A stretch of 40,894 bases of DNA from an uncultured Clostridia bacterium (GTDB lineage: Bacteria; Bacillota; Clostridia; Oscillospirales; Ruminococcaceae), in NCBI GenBank assembly GCA_947626755.1, contig CANQTP010000024.1:1-40894 (forward strand), given 5' to 3'. The notes below the pieces were generated by a model. The model was not told the DNA's origin. It was given only the letters and a program-made list of their open reading frames with translations, and did not search any database. Positions 25,389 to 33,174 of the stretch are shown piece by piece. Position 1 is the first letter of the stretch; each line of letters begins with the position of its first letter. The position numbers and the translations under genes are program-made.

Positions 25389-25988
25389 ATGATGACTATT
25401 CTTTATGAAGTGGGAAATAAGCTTTATATCAATCTTACAAACCGCTGTCCCTGTAACTGCACGTTCTGTATAAGGCAGAACGGCGACGGGGCTTACGGTT
25501 CGGACAGCCTGTGGCTGGAAAGAGAACCCGCCGCGGACGAAGTTATTTCCGCAATTGAAAATACCGATATGTCAAAGTATGCGGAAGTGGTTTTCTGCGG
25601 CTACGGCGAACCTATGGAACGTCCCGACGATGTGGCGTATATAGGACGTTTCATAAGGGACAATTACAAAATTCCCGTAAGACTGAATACCAACGGCTTG
25701 GGGGATAAGATAAACGAACGTCCCACCGCGGAACTTCTGGAAGGCGCTGTGGATACCGTTTCAATTTCGTTGAATCAGTGCAATTCCGAAAAATATAATG
25801 CGGTGACCCGCCCGAAATGGGAGGACGCTTTCGAGGCTATGATAGCATTTGCCGCAGACTGTAAGAAATACGTTCCGAAAGTTATGTTCACGGTGGTGGA
25901 CGTTATCCCGCCGGAAGATATAAGCCGCTGCAAAGCCGTGGCAATGTCGCTGGGGATAGAATTAAGGGTGAGGAAATATGACGGATAA
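25389..25988 (+). CDS. Radical SAM protein, TatD-associated type
   Basis: This 199-residue radical SAM enzyme core has the [4Fe-4S] motif CPCNCTFC (Cys spaced x3 and x2) at about residues 20-27, inside NLTNRCPCNCTFCIRQNGDG, then GYGEPMERP and RLNTNGLG, as in the short family annotated TatD-linked radical SAM proteins. Its substrate is unknown. Here there is no tatD next door. Instead the 3' end overlaps the antitoxin gene by 11 bases, which suggests co-translation. Two ATGs stand side by side at 25389 and 25392 behind GTGAGGG. Confidence 0.85.
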   Translation: MMTILYEVGNKLYINLTNRCPCNCTFCIRQNGDGAYGSDSLWLEREPAADEVISAIENTDMSKYAEVVFCGYGEPMERPDDVAYIGRFIRDNYKIPVRLNTNGLGDKINERPTAELLEGAVDTVSISLNQCNSEKYNAVTRPKWEDAFEAMIAFAADCKKYVPKVMFTVVDVIPPEDISRCKAVAMSLGIELRVRKYDG

Positions 25989-26277
25989 AAAATATAATAT
26001 CCCGCCGAAAGCCGCAGAGGATATTTCACTTTATGCGGAAAAATACGGCGTAAATAAAGTTATACTTTTCGGCTCGCGGGCAAGAGGAACGAACCGTGAA
26101 AGAAGCGATATTGATATTGCAGTCACGGGCGGGAATTTCAGAGAATTTTCCTATGCTATGGACGAATATGCAAGGACGCTCCTGAATTTTGATGTAGTAG
26201 ATCTGGACGGAGGAGTTTCGGAAGAACTTTTGTCCGAAATACAAAAGGACGGTGTGGTGATATATGAAAAAATATGA
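25978..26277 (+). CDS. mntA: MNT-type nucleotidyltransferase, antitoxin of a HEPT/MNT pair
   Basis: This 99-residue minimal nucleotidyltransferase has the catalytic signature GSRARGTNRERSDIDIAV (GSx10DxD, about residues 28-45) and a third acidic residue in VVDLDGG. Family members transfer AMP to the partner HEPT protein and neutralise it. It overlaps the preceding radical SAM gene by 11 bases and the HEPT gene by 14 bases, the usual tight arrangement. Confidence 0.88.
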   Translation: MTDKKYNIPPKAAEDISLYAEKYGVNKVILFGSRARGTNRERSDIDIAVTGGNFREFSYAMDEYARTLLNFDVVDLDGGVSEELLSEIQKDGVVIYEKI

Positions 26278-26659
26278 TAATTTCTGCAAGTCCCTTGAAA
26301 ATCTTAAAGAATGCAAGGAAATACAAGAACCCTATTCTAACGTTGAACTTATGGGCATAACAGGTCTGTTTTCACTGTGTTTTGAAATGTCATGGAAACT
26401 TATAAAGGAACTTCTCGAATATCACGGCTATTTTACACAAAAGACAGGTTCGCCGAGAATGATATTAAAAACCGCTTTTGAATGGGGAATGATAAGCAGC
26501 GAGGAATTGTGGATGGAAATTCTTGATACAAGGAATCTGCTTTCTCATGTATACGATGAGGAAAAAGCCGAAAGTTCCATAGAAAGAATAAAAACGGACT
26601 TTATTCCCGCTTTTGAGGAATTGAAACGGGAAATAGACGATAAATGGCTGAACGGCTGA
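26264..26659 (+). CDS. hepT: HEPT-domain toxin / nucleotidyltransferase-binding protein
   Basis: This 131-residue all-helical HEPT protein resembles HI0074. It carries the RX4HXY motif as RNLLSHVY (about residues 89-96), known in HepT toxins both for RNase activity and as the Tyr that MntA AMPylates. The intact motif suggests an active toxin. The start ATG 26264 lies within the end of mntA with GGTGTGGTG upstream. Alternatively the pair could be a non-toxic nucleotidyltransferase complex. Confidence 0.85.
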   Translation: MKKYDNFCKSLENLKECKEIQEPYSNVELMGITGLFSLCFEMSWKLIKELLEYHGYFTQKTGSPRMILKTAFEWGMISSEELWMEILDTRNLLSHVYDEEKAESSIERIKTDFIPAFEELKREIDDKWLNG

Positions 26660-26684
26660 AATATTTTGCAAAGGAGTAATCACA

Positions 26685-27692
26685 ATGGAATTTTACGCAA
26701 GAAAAGCTATGCATAAGGGCATCGAAGCGGTGGAACTCGCCGCCGGCGGCTATTACGCCGTTGTTGCGCCGCAGATAGGCACTAACGTCCTCAGACTGCG
26801 GGACAACGAAAAGGGCATAGAGGTTTTCCGCTATAAGGACGAGACTTCTATTGCCGAAATTATGAATTCCACGGAAGTGTGGGGACTTCCCACGCTGTAC
26901 CTGCCTAACCGCTTTGACGGGGGCTTGCTGAAAACTTCCGACGGCGAATATCATCTTCCCGTAAATGAGGGAAAATTCGGCAACCATCTTCACGGCTTTT
27001 TGCAGAAAAGAGCGCACAAAATTATTGCTCTTGCCGCCGAGGACGGAAAAGCGTATGTCACCACGGAATTCGTTTATGACGAGAACGACTTCTTCTTTAC
27101 CTGTTTCCCCGTAAAATTTACCGCGCGGATAACGATCGAACTTTCCGAAAACGGCATGAAACATACCATTTCCCTGACAAACGATTCCGACAAAATGCTT
27201 CCAATTTCAATTGCAACTCACACTACTATTAATGCGCCTTTCGTTGACGGCGGAAAGCTTGAAAATATCCGATTGCAGGTTCCTGCCGTTCAGAGGATAA
27301 TTTTTGATAAGCGACGCTGGCTTCCCACGGGCGAACAGCGCGCTCTTGACAAGAATGACAAAAAATATTCTGAAGGCACAAAATGTCCTGTTCTGCGTGA
27401 CATCTGCAATGATATGTTCACTGCGGGAACGGTGAAGCTTGACGGTGAGGATTTCCACGGCTGCGTTATGACCGACACAGAAAGCGGAAAGCGTCTTTGC
27501 TATGAAACGGACGAAAATTACAAATTCTGGATAATCTGGAATGACAGAGGATTCAAGAATTATTTCTGTCCCGAACCCATGACCGCGCAGGTAAACGCTC
27601 CCAATCTGGATATGCCCCGCGAGGAAAGCGGCTATACGGAAATTTCCAAGGGCGAGACATACACCGCAACGCAGAGATTCTTTACCAAGTGA
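26685..27692 (+). CDS. Aldose 1-epimerase (mutarotase) family protein
   Basis: This 335-residue galactose-mutarotase-fold protein interconverts alpha and beta anomers of an aldose. Signatures are GTNVLRLRDNEKGIEVFRY at the start, GNHLHGFLQKRAHKI (substrate His, about 99-113), the beta-rich middle with THTTINAPF (second His), and CPEPMTAQVNAPNL near the C-terminus. No sugar-use genes are adjacent. AAAGGAG lies before ATG. It follows hepT by 25 bases and may be co-transcribed. Confidence 0.85.
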   Translation: MEFYARKAMHKGIEAVELAAGGYYAVVAPQIGTNVLRLRDNEKGIEVFRYKDETSIAEIMNSTEVWGLPTLYLPNRFDGGLLKTSDGEYHLPVNEGKFGNHLHGFLQKRAHKIIALAAEDGKAYVTTEFVYDENDFFFTCFPVKFTARITIELSENGMKHTISLTNDSDKMLPISIATHTTINAPFVDGGKLENIRLQVPAVQRIIFDKRRWLPTGEQRALDKNDKKYSEGTKCPVLRDICNDMFTAGTVKLDGEDFHGCVMTDTESGKRLCYETDENYKFWIIWNDRGFKNYFCPEPMTAQVNAPNLDMPREESGYTEISKGETYTATQRFFTK

Positions 27693-27702
27693 GGAAATTC
27701 CC

Positions 27703-28251
27703 ATGAAATTGATGTTTGCGTCGGATATTCACGGCTGTGCGGAAAGCTGTGAACTTATGCTGAAACGCTTTGACGAGGAAAAGGCGGATAAGCTTTTCCT
27801 GCTTGGGGATATTCTTTATCACGGACCGAGGAACGATCTTCCTGCTGCGTATGCGCCGAAAGAAGTTATTTCCATGCTTAATGCGCGTAAAGACAAGCTT
27901 TTCTGCGTCCGCGGGAACTGCGATACGGAAGTGGATCAGATGGTTCTTGAATTTCCCATTATGGCGGAATATGCTCTGTTGTTTCTGGAGGGAAGGACAG
28001 TTTTCCTCACTCACGGTCATAAATTCAATACTCAGACGCCGCCCGCGCTTCAGAAAGGAGACATACTTTTCCACGGACACACGCACATTCAGATGATAGA
28101 CGATTCCCGGGAATATGTTTATCTGAATCCCGGGTCGGTCTCATTGCCAAAGGAAGGAAATCCCAAAAGTTATATGATATACAGTGATGGTGAATTCTGC
28201 CTTAAACTGCTAAAAAACGGAGAATTACAAAAAGGTTACAAAATTCTATGA
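27703..28251 (+). CDS. YfcE/MJ0936-family metallophosphoesterase
   Basis: This 182-residue phosphodiesterase has the full metal-ligand set: SDIHG (about 7-11), LLGDILYHGPRN (about 33-44), VRGNCDTE (about 70-77), THGHKF (about 105-110) and HGHTHIQM (about 126-133). YfcE enzymes cleave phosphodiester model substrates with Mn2+; the physiological substrate is unknown. The PGSVSLPKEGN motif is typical. It is 10 bases after the epimerase gene, so probably in the same operon. Confidence 0.9.
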   Translation: MKLMFASDIHGCAESCELMLKRFDEEKADKLFLLGDILYHGPRNDLPAAYAPKEVISMLNARKDKLFCVRGNCDTEVDQMVLEFPIMAEYALLFLEGRTVFLTHGHKFNTQTPPALQKGDILFHGHTHIQMIDDSREYVYLNPGSVSLPKEGNPKSYMIYSDGEFCLKLLKNGELQKGYKIL

Positions 28252-28311
28252 TTTTTTAACCATTTCCCGTTTTTTGTTACCGAATTGTTACTTTTGTAAC
28301 CGTTTTGTTTA

Positions 28312-28340
28312 TTGACAAACCGATGATTTGGTGATAAAAT
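28312..28340 (+). promoter_or_regulatory. Promoter for the Big_2 repeat protein
   Basis: TTGACA (28312-28317) and TAAAAT (28335-28340) are 17 bases apart, 34 bases ahead of a gene with an AGAGGAGG ribosome site. The preceding stretch contains a small GTTAC/GTAAC hairpin (28287-28300). Confidence 0.75.
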
Positions 28341-28374
28341 GTATTTATAGAAAAATAACAGAGGAGGAATCTGT

Positions 28375-30153
28375 ATGACAAAGATTTTCAGATCTCTTTT
28401 GAGCGCGTTTCTTGCTGTGTTTATGGTAGTATCGCTGATGGCTGTTCCATCATCGGCATTGTCCATGAACAAGAGCTCCGTAACGCTGACAAAGGGATAC
28501 CAGACTACGCTTTCCGTAACGGGAACTTCCAAGACCATTACATGGTCAACAGGAGATAAGTCCATCGCTACCGTAAACTCAAAGGGCAAGGTAGTGGGCA
28601 AGGCTCCCGGAAGTACATATATTTACGCGAAAGCCGGCACAAATACACTTAAATGCAAAGTAACGGTAGTTGCTGCAAAGATAACCGCAAGTTCATCTAC
28701 TGTAAAGTTTGATAAAGCGGGTCAGAGCAAGACCATTACAATGACTATCAAGGGAAGTCACAGCAATATCACTGCGGGAACTACAAATAAAAAAGTAGCT
28801 TCTGTTGCGTGGGTAAAGCCCGTAAAGTGGGACGGCGACAAGGTAAAGCTTACCATTACCGCTAAAGGCACAGGAAGCGCAAGAATAAAAGTTTATCTTA
28901 AAAATTATGCTTCTACCTGCTATAAGTACATTGATGTTCAAGTCGGTGATGACGATGATGGAGGCGATGTATGGGGCAGCAGCAGTAATAATAACAATAA
29001 TACCAACAACAATAATTCATCAAGCAATTCAATTGTGATAATTCCTGCAAGCAATAATGTGAATCTTGCTGTAGGCGGTTCGCAGATATTGCAGGTGTAC
29101 AGTACAAATCAGGCAAATGTTGCATTTTCTGTAAATGATACGGCTATTGCTTCGGTCACCGCTGCTCAGAGTTATAATGTCAACAGGAATTTCACTATCA
29201 AGGGTCTGAAAAGCGGTAAAACAACACTCAGGTTCTATGATAAAAATAATACCAAAACATATGTTGACGTTGCGATAGTTGTTAATAACAGCGAATATTA
29301 TGTTGTTTACGAAACAACTCCGTCAAAACAGCTTCAGAGCGATAATATCGTTAAGATACCTTATAGCAACAAAACGTATTATATGCTTGCACCGTATAAT
29401 TACGACCCTGCTATGGTAAATACCGCAGCTGCTCAGTATCTGAATTACTATCCATATTATGAAGTATATACCAAAATACCGGGACGTCAGACAAACAGCG
29501 ATACTTATAAGACATTCTCAAATTCAAATGTCAATTACACATATGGTTCAAGATATGTACTTCTGCCCGAAAATTATGATACGGCAAAATATAATACCGT
29601 TGTGGCAAAATACAACAACTATTTTGAATATTGGGTAGTTTATACGGAATATCCTACAAAGATGAATCAGTGGGATACTGTTGAACAATGGCAGATAACA
29701 GATCCGCTTACAGGAAAGGCATATGACAGGTATCTTATTGTTCCTTACACAAATTATGATGCTGATCGCATTGATGATATAAAGAATCAGGATATAAGCG
29801 ATAACAGTGCATATTCATACTATGTAGTATACACAAGTATGCCTAAGGTCAACAGTTCAAGTGATACTGCTGTTTACTTTACGGTAGGCGGTAAATCAAG
29901 GTGGATGGTAGTTCCGATTAATAACAGTCTTGCAGGATATGCAAAAGCAAACAGCATTATCTACGATCAGACCAAGATATATGAGTATAATGTTATTTAT
30001 ACCTCAGCACCTACAGCAGGTGAGGGCGAAACAGTAATGAAGTTTACAAGCGGAAATACTGTGTATTATGTACTTCTGAAGAAGGACGATAAAAATAATC
30101 AGGATTCTGTATTCACTTATCAGAATTATGCTAACGGCATTAAAGATGACTGA
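28375..30153 (+). CDS. Secreted protein with Big_2 Ig-like domains and five Tyr-rich repeats
   Basis: This 592-residue exported protein has a signal peptide (about 1-29), a Big_2 Ig-like domain (about 30-105, with TITWSTGDKSIATVNSKGKVVGKAPGST), a second Ig-like domain (about 107-190), an acidic DDDDGGD and Asn/Ser-rich linker, and a further Big_2-like domain (about 220-305). The C-terminal half is five copies of a roughly 55-residue Tyr-rich unit, each starting YYVVYxxxP (about residues 306, 361, 418, 481 and 538). I do not recognise that unit. There is no membrane helix or LPXTG, so it is secreted or bound non-covalently. It has its own promoter and terminator. Confidence 0.85.
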   Translation: MTKIFRSLLSAFLAVFMVVSLMAVPSSALSMNKSSVTLTKGYQTTLSVTGTSKTITWSTGDKSIATVNSKGKVVGKAPGSTYIYAKAGTNTLKCKVTVVAAKITASSSTVKFDKAGQSKTITMTIKGSHSNITAGTTNKKVASVAWVKPVKWDGDKVKLTITAKGTGSARIKVYLKNYASTCYKYIDVQVGDDDDGGDVWGSSSNNNNNTNNNNSSSNSIVIIPASNNVNLAVGGSQILQVYSTNQANVAFSVNDTAIASVTAAQSYNVNRNFTIKGLKSGKTTLRFYDKNNTKTYVDVAIVVNNSEYYVVYETTPSKQLQSDNIVKIPYSNKTYYMLAPYNYDPAMVNTAAAQYLNYYPYYEVYTKIPGRQTNSDTYKTFSNSNVNYTYGSRYVLLPENYDTAKYNTVVAKYNNYFEYWVVYTEYPTKMNQWDTVEQWQITDPLTGKAYDRYLIVPYTNYDADRIDDIKNQDISDNSAYSYYVVYTSMPKVNSSSDTAVYFTVGGKSRWMVVPINNSLAGYAKANSIIYDQTKIYEYNVIYTSAPTAGEGETVMKFTSGNTVYYVLLKKDDKNNQDSVFTYQNYANGIKDD

Positions 30154-30163
30154 TAAATAACAG

Positions 30164-30194
30164 AAAGGCGTCGGGATCTTCCGACGCCTTTTTT
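30164..30194. terminator. Bidirectional terminator between the Big_2 gene and metA
   Basis: GGCGTCGG (30167-30174) pairs with CCGACGCC (30181-30188), extended by AAA/TTT, and runs into T6 on the plus strand. It lies 10 bases after one stop codon and 2 bases from the minus-strand metA stop at 30196. Confidence 0.9.
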
Positions 30195-30195
30195 G

Positions 30196-31122
30196 TTATT
30201 CAAGCGGTTCAAGAGTTTCAAGATCATAGGGAGTTTTCTGATAAACGCAGTAGTTCAGCCAGTTGGAGAATATCAGGTTCGCGTGTGCTCGCCAGATAAA
30301 GTTCGGCGGCTGTGACGGATCGTCATATGGGAAATAATTCTTGGGAACGGCAATATCAAGTTCCTTGTCCTTGTCGCGGAAGTATTCTCCTGCAAGGGTC
30401 ATGCGGTCATATTCAAAATGTCCCATGAAGAAAAACTGTCTTTCGGCAGAGTCTGCAATTATGCTGACTCCTGCTTCTTTGGAAGATGCAAGGATCTGAA
30501 GTTTGTCCACCTTTTCCACGTCCTCGCGGTGTATTTCGGTGTGGCGGGAGTGGGGGACATAGAATTTCTCGTCAAATCCGCGGAGAAGCGGGTAATTTGT
30601 TACTTCCGCCTTGTGTGGGAATATCCCGAACATCTTTCGGGGAAGGTCGTATTTTGGTATCCCGTAATGGAAATACAGTCCCGCCTGCGCTCCCCAGCAG
30701 ATATGGAGAACAGAATAGACGTTGGAGCGGGACCATTCCATGATCTCGCAGAGTTCGTGCCAGTAGTCAACTTCCTCAAAAGGCAGGTGTTCGATGGGTG
30801 CGCCTGTTATTATCATTCCGTCAAAACGCTGATCCTTAACATCAGAAAAAGTTTTGTAGAATTTTGTAAGATGTTCTTGCGAAGTGGTTTTTGTGACGTG
30901 GCTTGCCATCTGGATAAGTTCCACGTCCACTTGAAGGGGAGTATTTGAAAGCAGACGAAGTATCTGCGTTTCGGTCTCGATCTTTTTGGGCATAAGGTTC
31001 ACAATTGCGATCTTTAACGGACGTATATCCTGATGTGATGCAACGTTGTGAGTCATTACGAAAATATTTTCCTGATTCAGGACTGCAAAGGCAGGGAGAT
31101 TATTTGGTATGTTAATTGGCAT
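30196..31122 (-). CDS. metA: Homoserine O-acetyltransferase (MetA family)
   Basis: This 308-residue enzyme acylates homoserine in the first committed step of methionine synthesis. The catalytic Cys is in HICWGAQAG (about 140-148) and the His/Glu pair in FFMGHFEYD (about 233-241). The acyl-CoA-selecting position reads TGAPIE where E. coli has TGAPLG; Glu there is associated with acetyl-CoA, so acetyl rather than succinyl transfer is expected. A longer reading frame exists upstream, but the start at 31122 has GGAGG and gives the family's normal length. Its start overlaps the end of the upstream lipoprotein gene by 11 bases. Confidence 0.93.
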   Translation of the reverse strand: MPINIPNNLPAFAVLNQENIFVMTHNVASHQDIRPLKIAIVNLMPKKIETETQILRLLSNTPLQVDVELIQMASHVTKTTSQEHLTKFYKTFSDVKDQRFDGMIITGAPIEHLPFEEVDYWHELCEIMEWSRSNVYSVLHICWGAQAGLYFHYGIPKYDLPRKMFGIFPHKAEVTNYPLLRGFDEKFYVPHSRHTEIHREDVEKVDKLQILASSKEAGVSIIADSAERQFFFMGHFEYDRMTLAGEYFRDKDKELDIAVPKNYFPYDDPSQPPNFIWRAHANLIFSNWLNYCVYQKTPYDLETLEPLE

Positions 31123-31684
31123 TTTCTGTTCCTCCGTTGGAAGTATTTGTATCTGAAAGAGTTTCACTGCTGAATGCAGGGACGGTATCCGCTGAAATTT
31201 TTCCCGAGACAGCTGTATCTGCGGACGGTACTGTGATAGAAATTGCAGTTTCACGGGAAACAGGCGCGGAAGTTTCCGTGCTTTCTTCGGATATAGAAGA
31301 TCCCGAAATATCCGATAAAATTTTATCTGTTGAGGTATCGTTATCGGGGATCGCTGCCGTATCGGTAAATTGCATGGCAGTTTCGGGAAGAACTGTATCG
31401 GCAGAAACAGGCATAACGGAGTCCGCTTCCGGCAGCAGGGGAGCGGTGACGGCAGTATCGGCAAGTACTCCGCCGATGACAGGTACAGATGCTTCCGAAG
31501 TATGGGTCATTGTGGCAGCATATTCGCTGTATGTATCGGGCGGAAGTGTTTCCTGACCCATTGTAGCCGTAGTCAGATAGGGTATAGGATCGGTATAGAC
31601 TACAGTCCGCGAAGGTGTTTTCTTACAGGCTGACAAAGTCAGCGCAAGGAATGCCGCAAGGGCAAAATAGCAATATCTTTTCAT
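31112..31684 (-). CDS. Small Thr/Ser/Ala-rich lipoprotein
   Basis: This 190-residue protein has a signal peptide ending in the lipobox LSAC (Cys20), then a low-complexity chain rich in Ser, Thr, Ala, Asp and Val with no recognised domain. It looks like an extended surface lipoprotein. It overlaps metA by 11 bases, so the two are co-transcribed and possibly translationally coupled, an odd pairing. The ATG is only about 8 bases after the -10 box and has no ribosome site, suggesting nearly leaderless translation. Confidence 0.75.
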   Translation of the reverse strand: MKRYCYFALAAFLALTLSACKKTPSRTVVYTDPIPYLTTATMGQETLPPDTYSEYAATMTHTSEASVPVIGGVLADTAVTAPLLPEADSVMPVSADTVLPETAMQFTDTAAIPDNDTSTDKILSDISGSSISEESTETSAPVSRETAISITVPSADTAVSGKISADTVPAFSSETLSDTNTSNGGTENAN

Positions 31685-31692
31685 AATACACT

Positions 31693-31721
31693 ATTATAGC
31701 ACAAAATTATATATATTTCAA
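31693..31721 (-). promoter_or_regulatory. Promoter abutting the lipoprotein start codon
   Basis: On the minus strand, TTGAAA (31716-31721) and TATAAT (31693-31698) are 17 bases apart, with TGC extending the -10. The expected transcription start (about 31686-31687) is within a few bases of the ATG at 31684, giving a leaderless or nearly leaderless mRNA for lipoprotein-metA. Confidence 0.8.
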
Positions 31722-31783
31722 GACAAAAAAATGATTTTTTCCTCACGGCAGCTCGCAGGCTGCAGCAAATTTTCCCTGAATGC

Positions 31784-31812
31784 TTGACATTTCGGGAAAT
31801 ATATGATATTAT
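31784..31812 (+). promoter_or_regulatory. Promoter for the leader ORF and DUF2441-like gene
   Basis: TTGACA (31784-31789) and TATTAT (31807-31812) are 17 bases apart, with TGA extending the -10. It is divergent from the lipoprotein-metA promoter 63 bases away. Confidence 0.75.
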
Positions 31813-31856
31813 CATTAAAGCATTATGATATGCTGATTTTCAGGAAAGGAGGGTTT

Positions 31857-31910
31857 ATGATGTTTACAAGAGAAAAACAGATAAAATTCGGGAGGATAGG
31901 TAATTTTTGA
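31857..31910 (+). CDS. 17-residue leader-like peptide
   Basis: ATG 31857 follows a very strong AAAGGAGGG ribosome site and opens a 17-codon frame (MMFTREKQIKFGRIGNF) ending 22 bases before the next gene. A hairpin CGGGAG (31889-31894)/CTCCCG (31913-31918) overlaps its stop codon and lies just before the next ribosome site, so translation of the peptide could control access to the downstream gene. No pausing motif is evident. Confidence 0.45.
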   Translation: MMFTREKQIKFGRIGNF

Positions 31911-31932
31911 TTCTCCCGCGACAGGAGGATAT

Positions 31933-32475
31933 ATGTATTATTATCATGTGGTTTCGGACAGACCGAAACAAGTCGGACAGCGCTTTGTACTAAATGAAGA
32001 AAATCCCAACGGCGTACACGATCGCGTGTACGCGCAGATGAGCATAGTTGAGGATATTTATAAAGATCCTCAAAAATACGAGGGTGTCGAACTTACCCAC
32101 GAAGTCGATGTTGCGCTTCGGGAACTTGCATTAGAGAAAGTGCGAAAGGAAAAATATCCGCAGTATCCGTCGCGTATGGCATCGCTGTATGTTTCAAAAA
32201 CATATGAAGAAGCCGTGCGGTGGGGCGAATATTTTGCCCGTATCGGACGTCCTACATATTGTGTTGCAAAGATAAAGGTCAACGGGAATTGCTATTACGG
32301 CGACGCATACAAATGCTTTGATGGAACGATCTCCGAGAAAGAAAATCTCAGGCTTGCGGAAATTTATTGGCGCAACGGGCAGAACGAGGACGGTCACGAG
32401 CCGATAATTGAAGTGCTTGTCGACGGCGAAATTGAAATTGTTGAGATATTAAAAGAAATAAATGCAAATATTTAA
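31933..32475 (+). CDS. DUF2441-like protein, possible ADP-ribosyltransferase-type fold
   Basis: This 180-residue protein begins MYYYHVVSDRPKQVGQRFVL and contains RMASLYVSKTYEEAVRWGEYFARIGRPTYCV (about 77-107), GDAYKCFDG and a C-terminal EPIIEVLVDGEIEIVEIL. I associate this pattern with DUF2441. The placement of His in the first strand, Ser/Tyr in SLYVS and a late Glu recalls the H-Y-E layout of ADP-ribosyltransferases, but that is only an inference. GGAGG precedes the ATG. It lies behind a short leader ORF and before a P-loop protein. Confidence 0.6.
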   Translation: MYYYHVVSDRPKQVGQRFVLNEENPNGVHDRVYAQMSIVEDIYKDPQKYEGVELTHEVDVALRELALEKVRKEKYPQYPSRMASLYVSKTYEEAVRWGEYFARIGRPTYCVAKIKVNGNCYYGDAYKCFDGTISEKENLRLAEIYWRNGQNEDGHEPIIEVLVDGEIEIVEILKEINANI

Positions 32476-32533
32476 AATAATATAATTTCTAAACAAGCCA
32501 TCGCTGAGAAATAAGGGCAGAATGGAGATCATT

Positions 32534-33043
32534 ATGAAATTAGTAATATTGACTGCGGCTTGCGGTGTTGGAAAATCAACGATAAAAGACGAGTTAGGAT
32601 CAAAGCAAATGTTGGACGGCTTCGCTTGTATAGATACCGATGAAGTAGGCATAAACTGGTGGGACTATGGCATGGAGAAAAAGAAAGAATTCAACGATGG
32701 TTGTTTGACGGAAGCTGTCAGACGGGCAAACGGGAAGAATTTGCTGTTTTCGACCTGTCTTAATCCTATTGACTTTTATCAAAGTGTCAGTTTGCCGGCG
32801 GAAATTACTTCAACATTTTTTATTGCAATGATTTGTTCCGATGAAGAGGTCACTAAACGTTTAAAAGCAAGACCGCCTGAGCGTATGTGCGGAGATGATA
32901 AATTTATCAAAGAACAGATAGATTATCTCAATTGGTACAGAAGAAATAAAGGAAAATTTCAGTTATTTTTCGACAATACCGATATGACTATTGCCGATAC
33001 GGCAGATAAGATCGCAGGTTTTATCCGCTGTATTAAAAACTGA
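32534..33043 (+). CDS. Small P-loop kinase-like ATPase
   Basis: This 169-residue protein has a Walker A at the N-terminus (LTAACGVGKST, about residues 4-14), a DTDEVG strand (about 35-40) and a lid-like RLKARPPERMCGDD segment, the layout of nucleoside- or gluconate-type kinases in the AAA_33-like group. The substrate is unknown. The start at 32534 has GGAG 6 bases upstream; an in-frame ATG at 32522 is possible. It is 58 bases after the DUF2441-like gene and probably shares its transcript. A hairpin and terminator follow. Confidence 0.65.
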   Translation: MKLVILTAACGVGKSTIKDELGSKQMLDGFACIDTDEVGINWWDYGMEKKKEFNDGCLTEAVRRANGKNLLFSTCLNPIDFYQSVSLPAEITSTFFIAMICSDEEVTKRLKARPPERMCGDDKFIKEQIDYLNWYRRNKGKFQLFFDNTDMTIADTADKIAGFIRCIKN

Positions 33044-33113
33044 AAATCAATGCAAACATTTAAAGGTATTAATTTTAAAATGAAAATTTTAAAAATACCT
33101 TGATTGCAAAAGC

Positions 33114-33150
33114 AAAACAGACTGCCGCTTTTACAGTGACAGTCTGTTTT
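33114..33150. terminator. Bidirectional terminator between the P-loop gene and mcrC
   Basis: CAGACTG (33118-33124) pairs with CAGTCTG (33140-33146), extended by AAAA/TTTT, so a U-tract exists in either direction. A separate AT-rich imperfect hairpin AAGGTAT/ATACCTT (about 33063-33101) precedes it. Confidence 0.8.
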
Positions 33151-33174
33151 TATTTTGAAATATATTTTAAAAAA

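Noticed and set aside
31123-31464. N-terminal extension of about 114 codons upstream of the metA start
   Set aside because: It overlaps the lipoprotein gene in another frame, has Pro/Leu/Phe-rich shadow-like composition, and the internal start at 31122 has a good ribosome site and gives normal MetA length.
30196-31900. SAM or T-box riboswitch upstream of metA
   Set aside because: metA lies directly behind an overlapping lipoprotein gene whose transcript appears nearly leaderless, leaving no room for a riboswitch.
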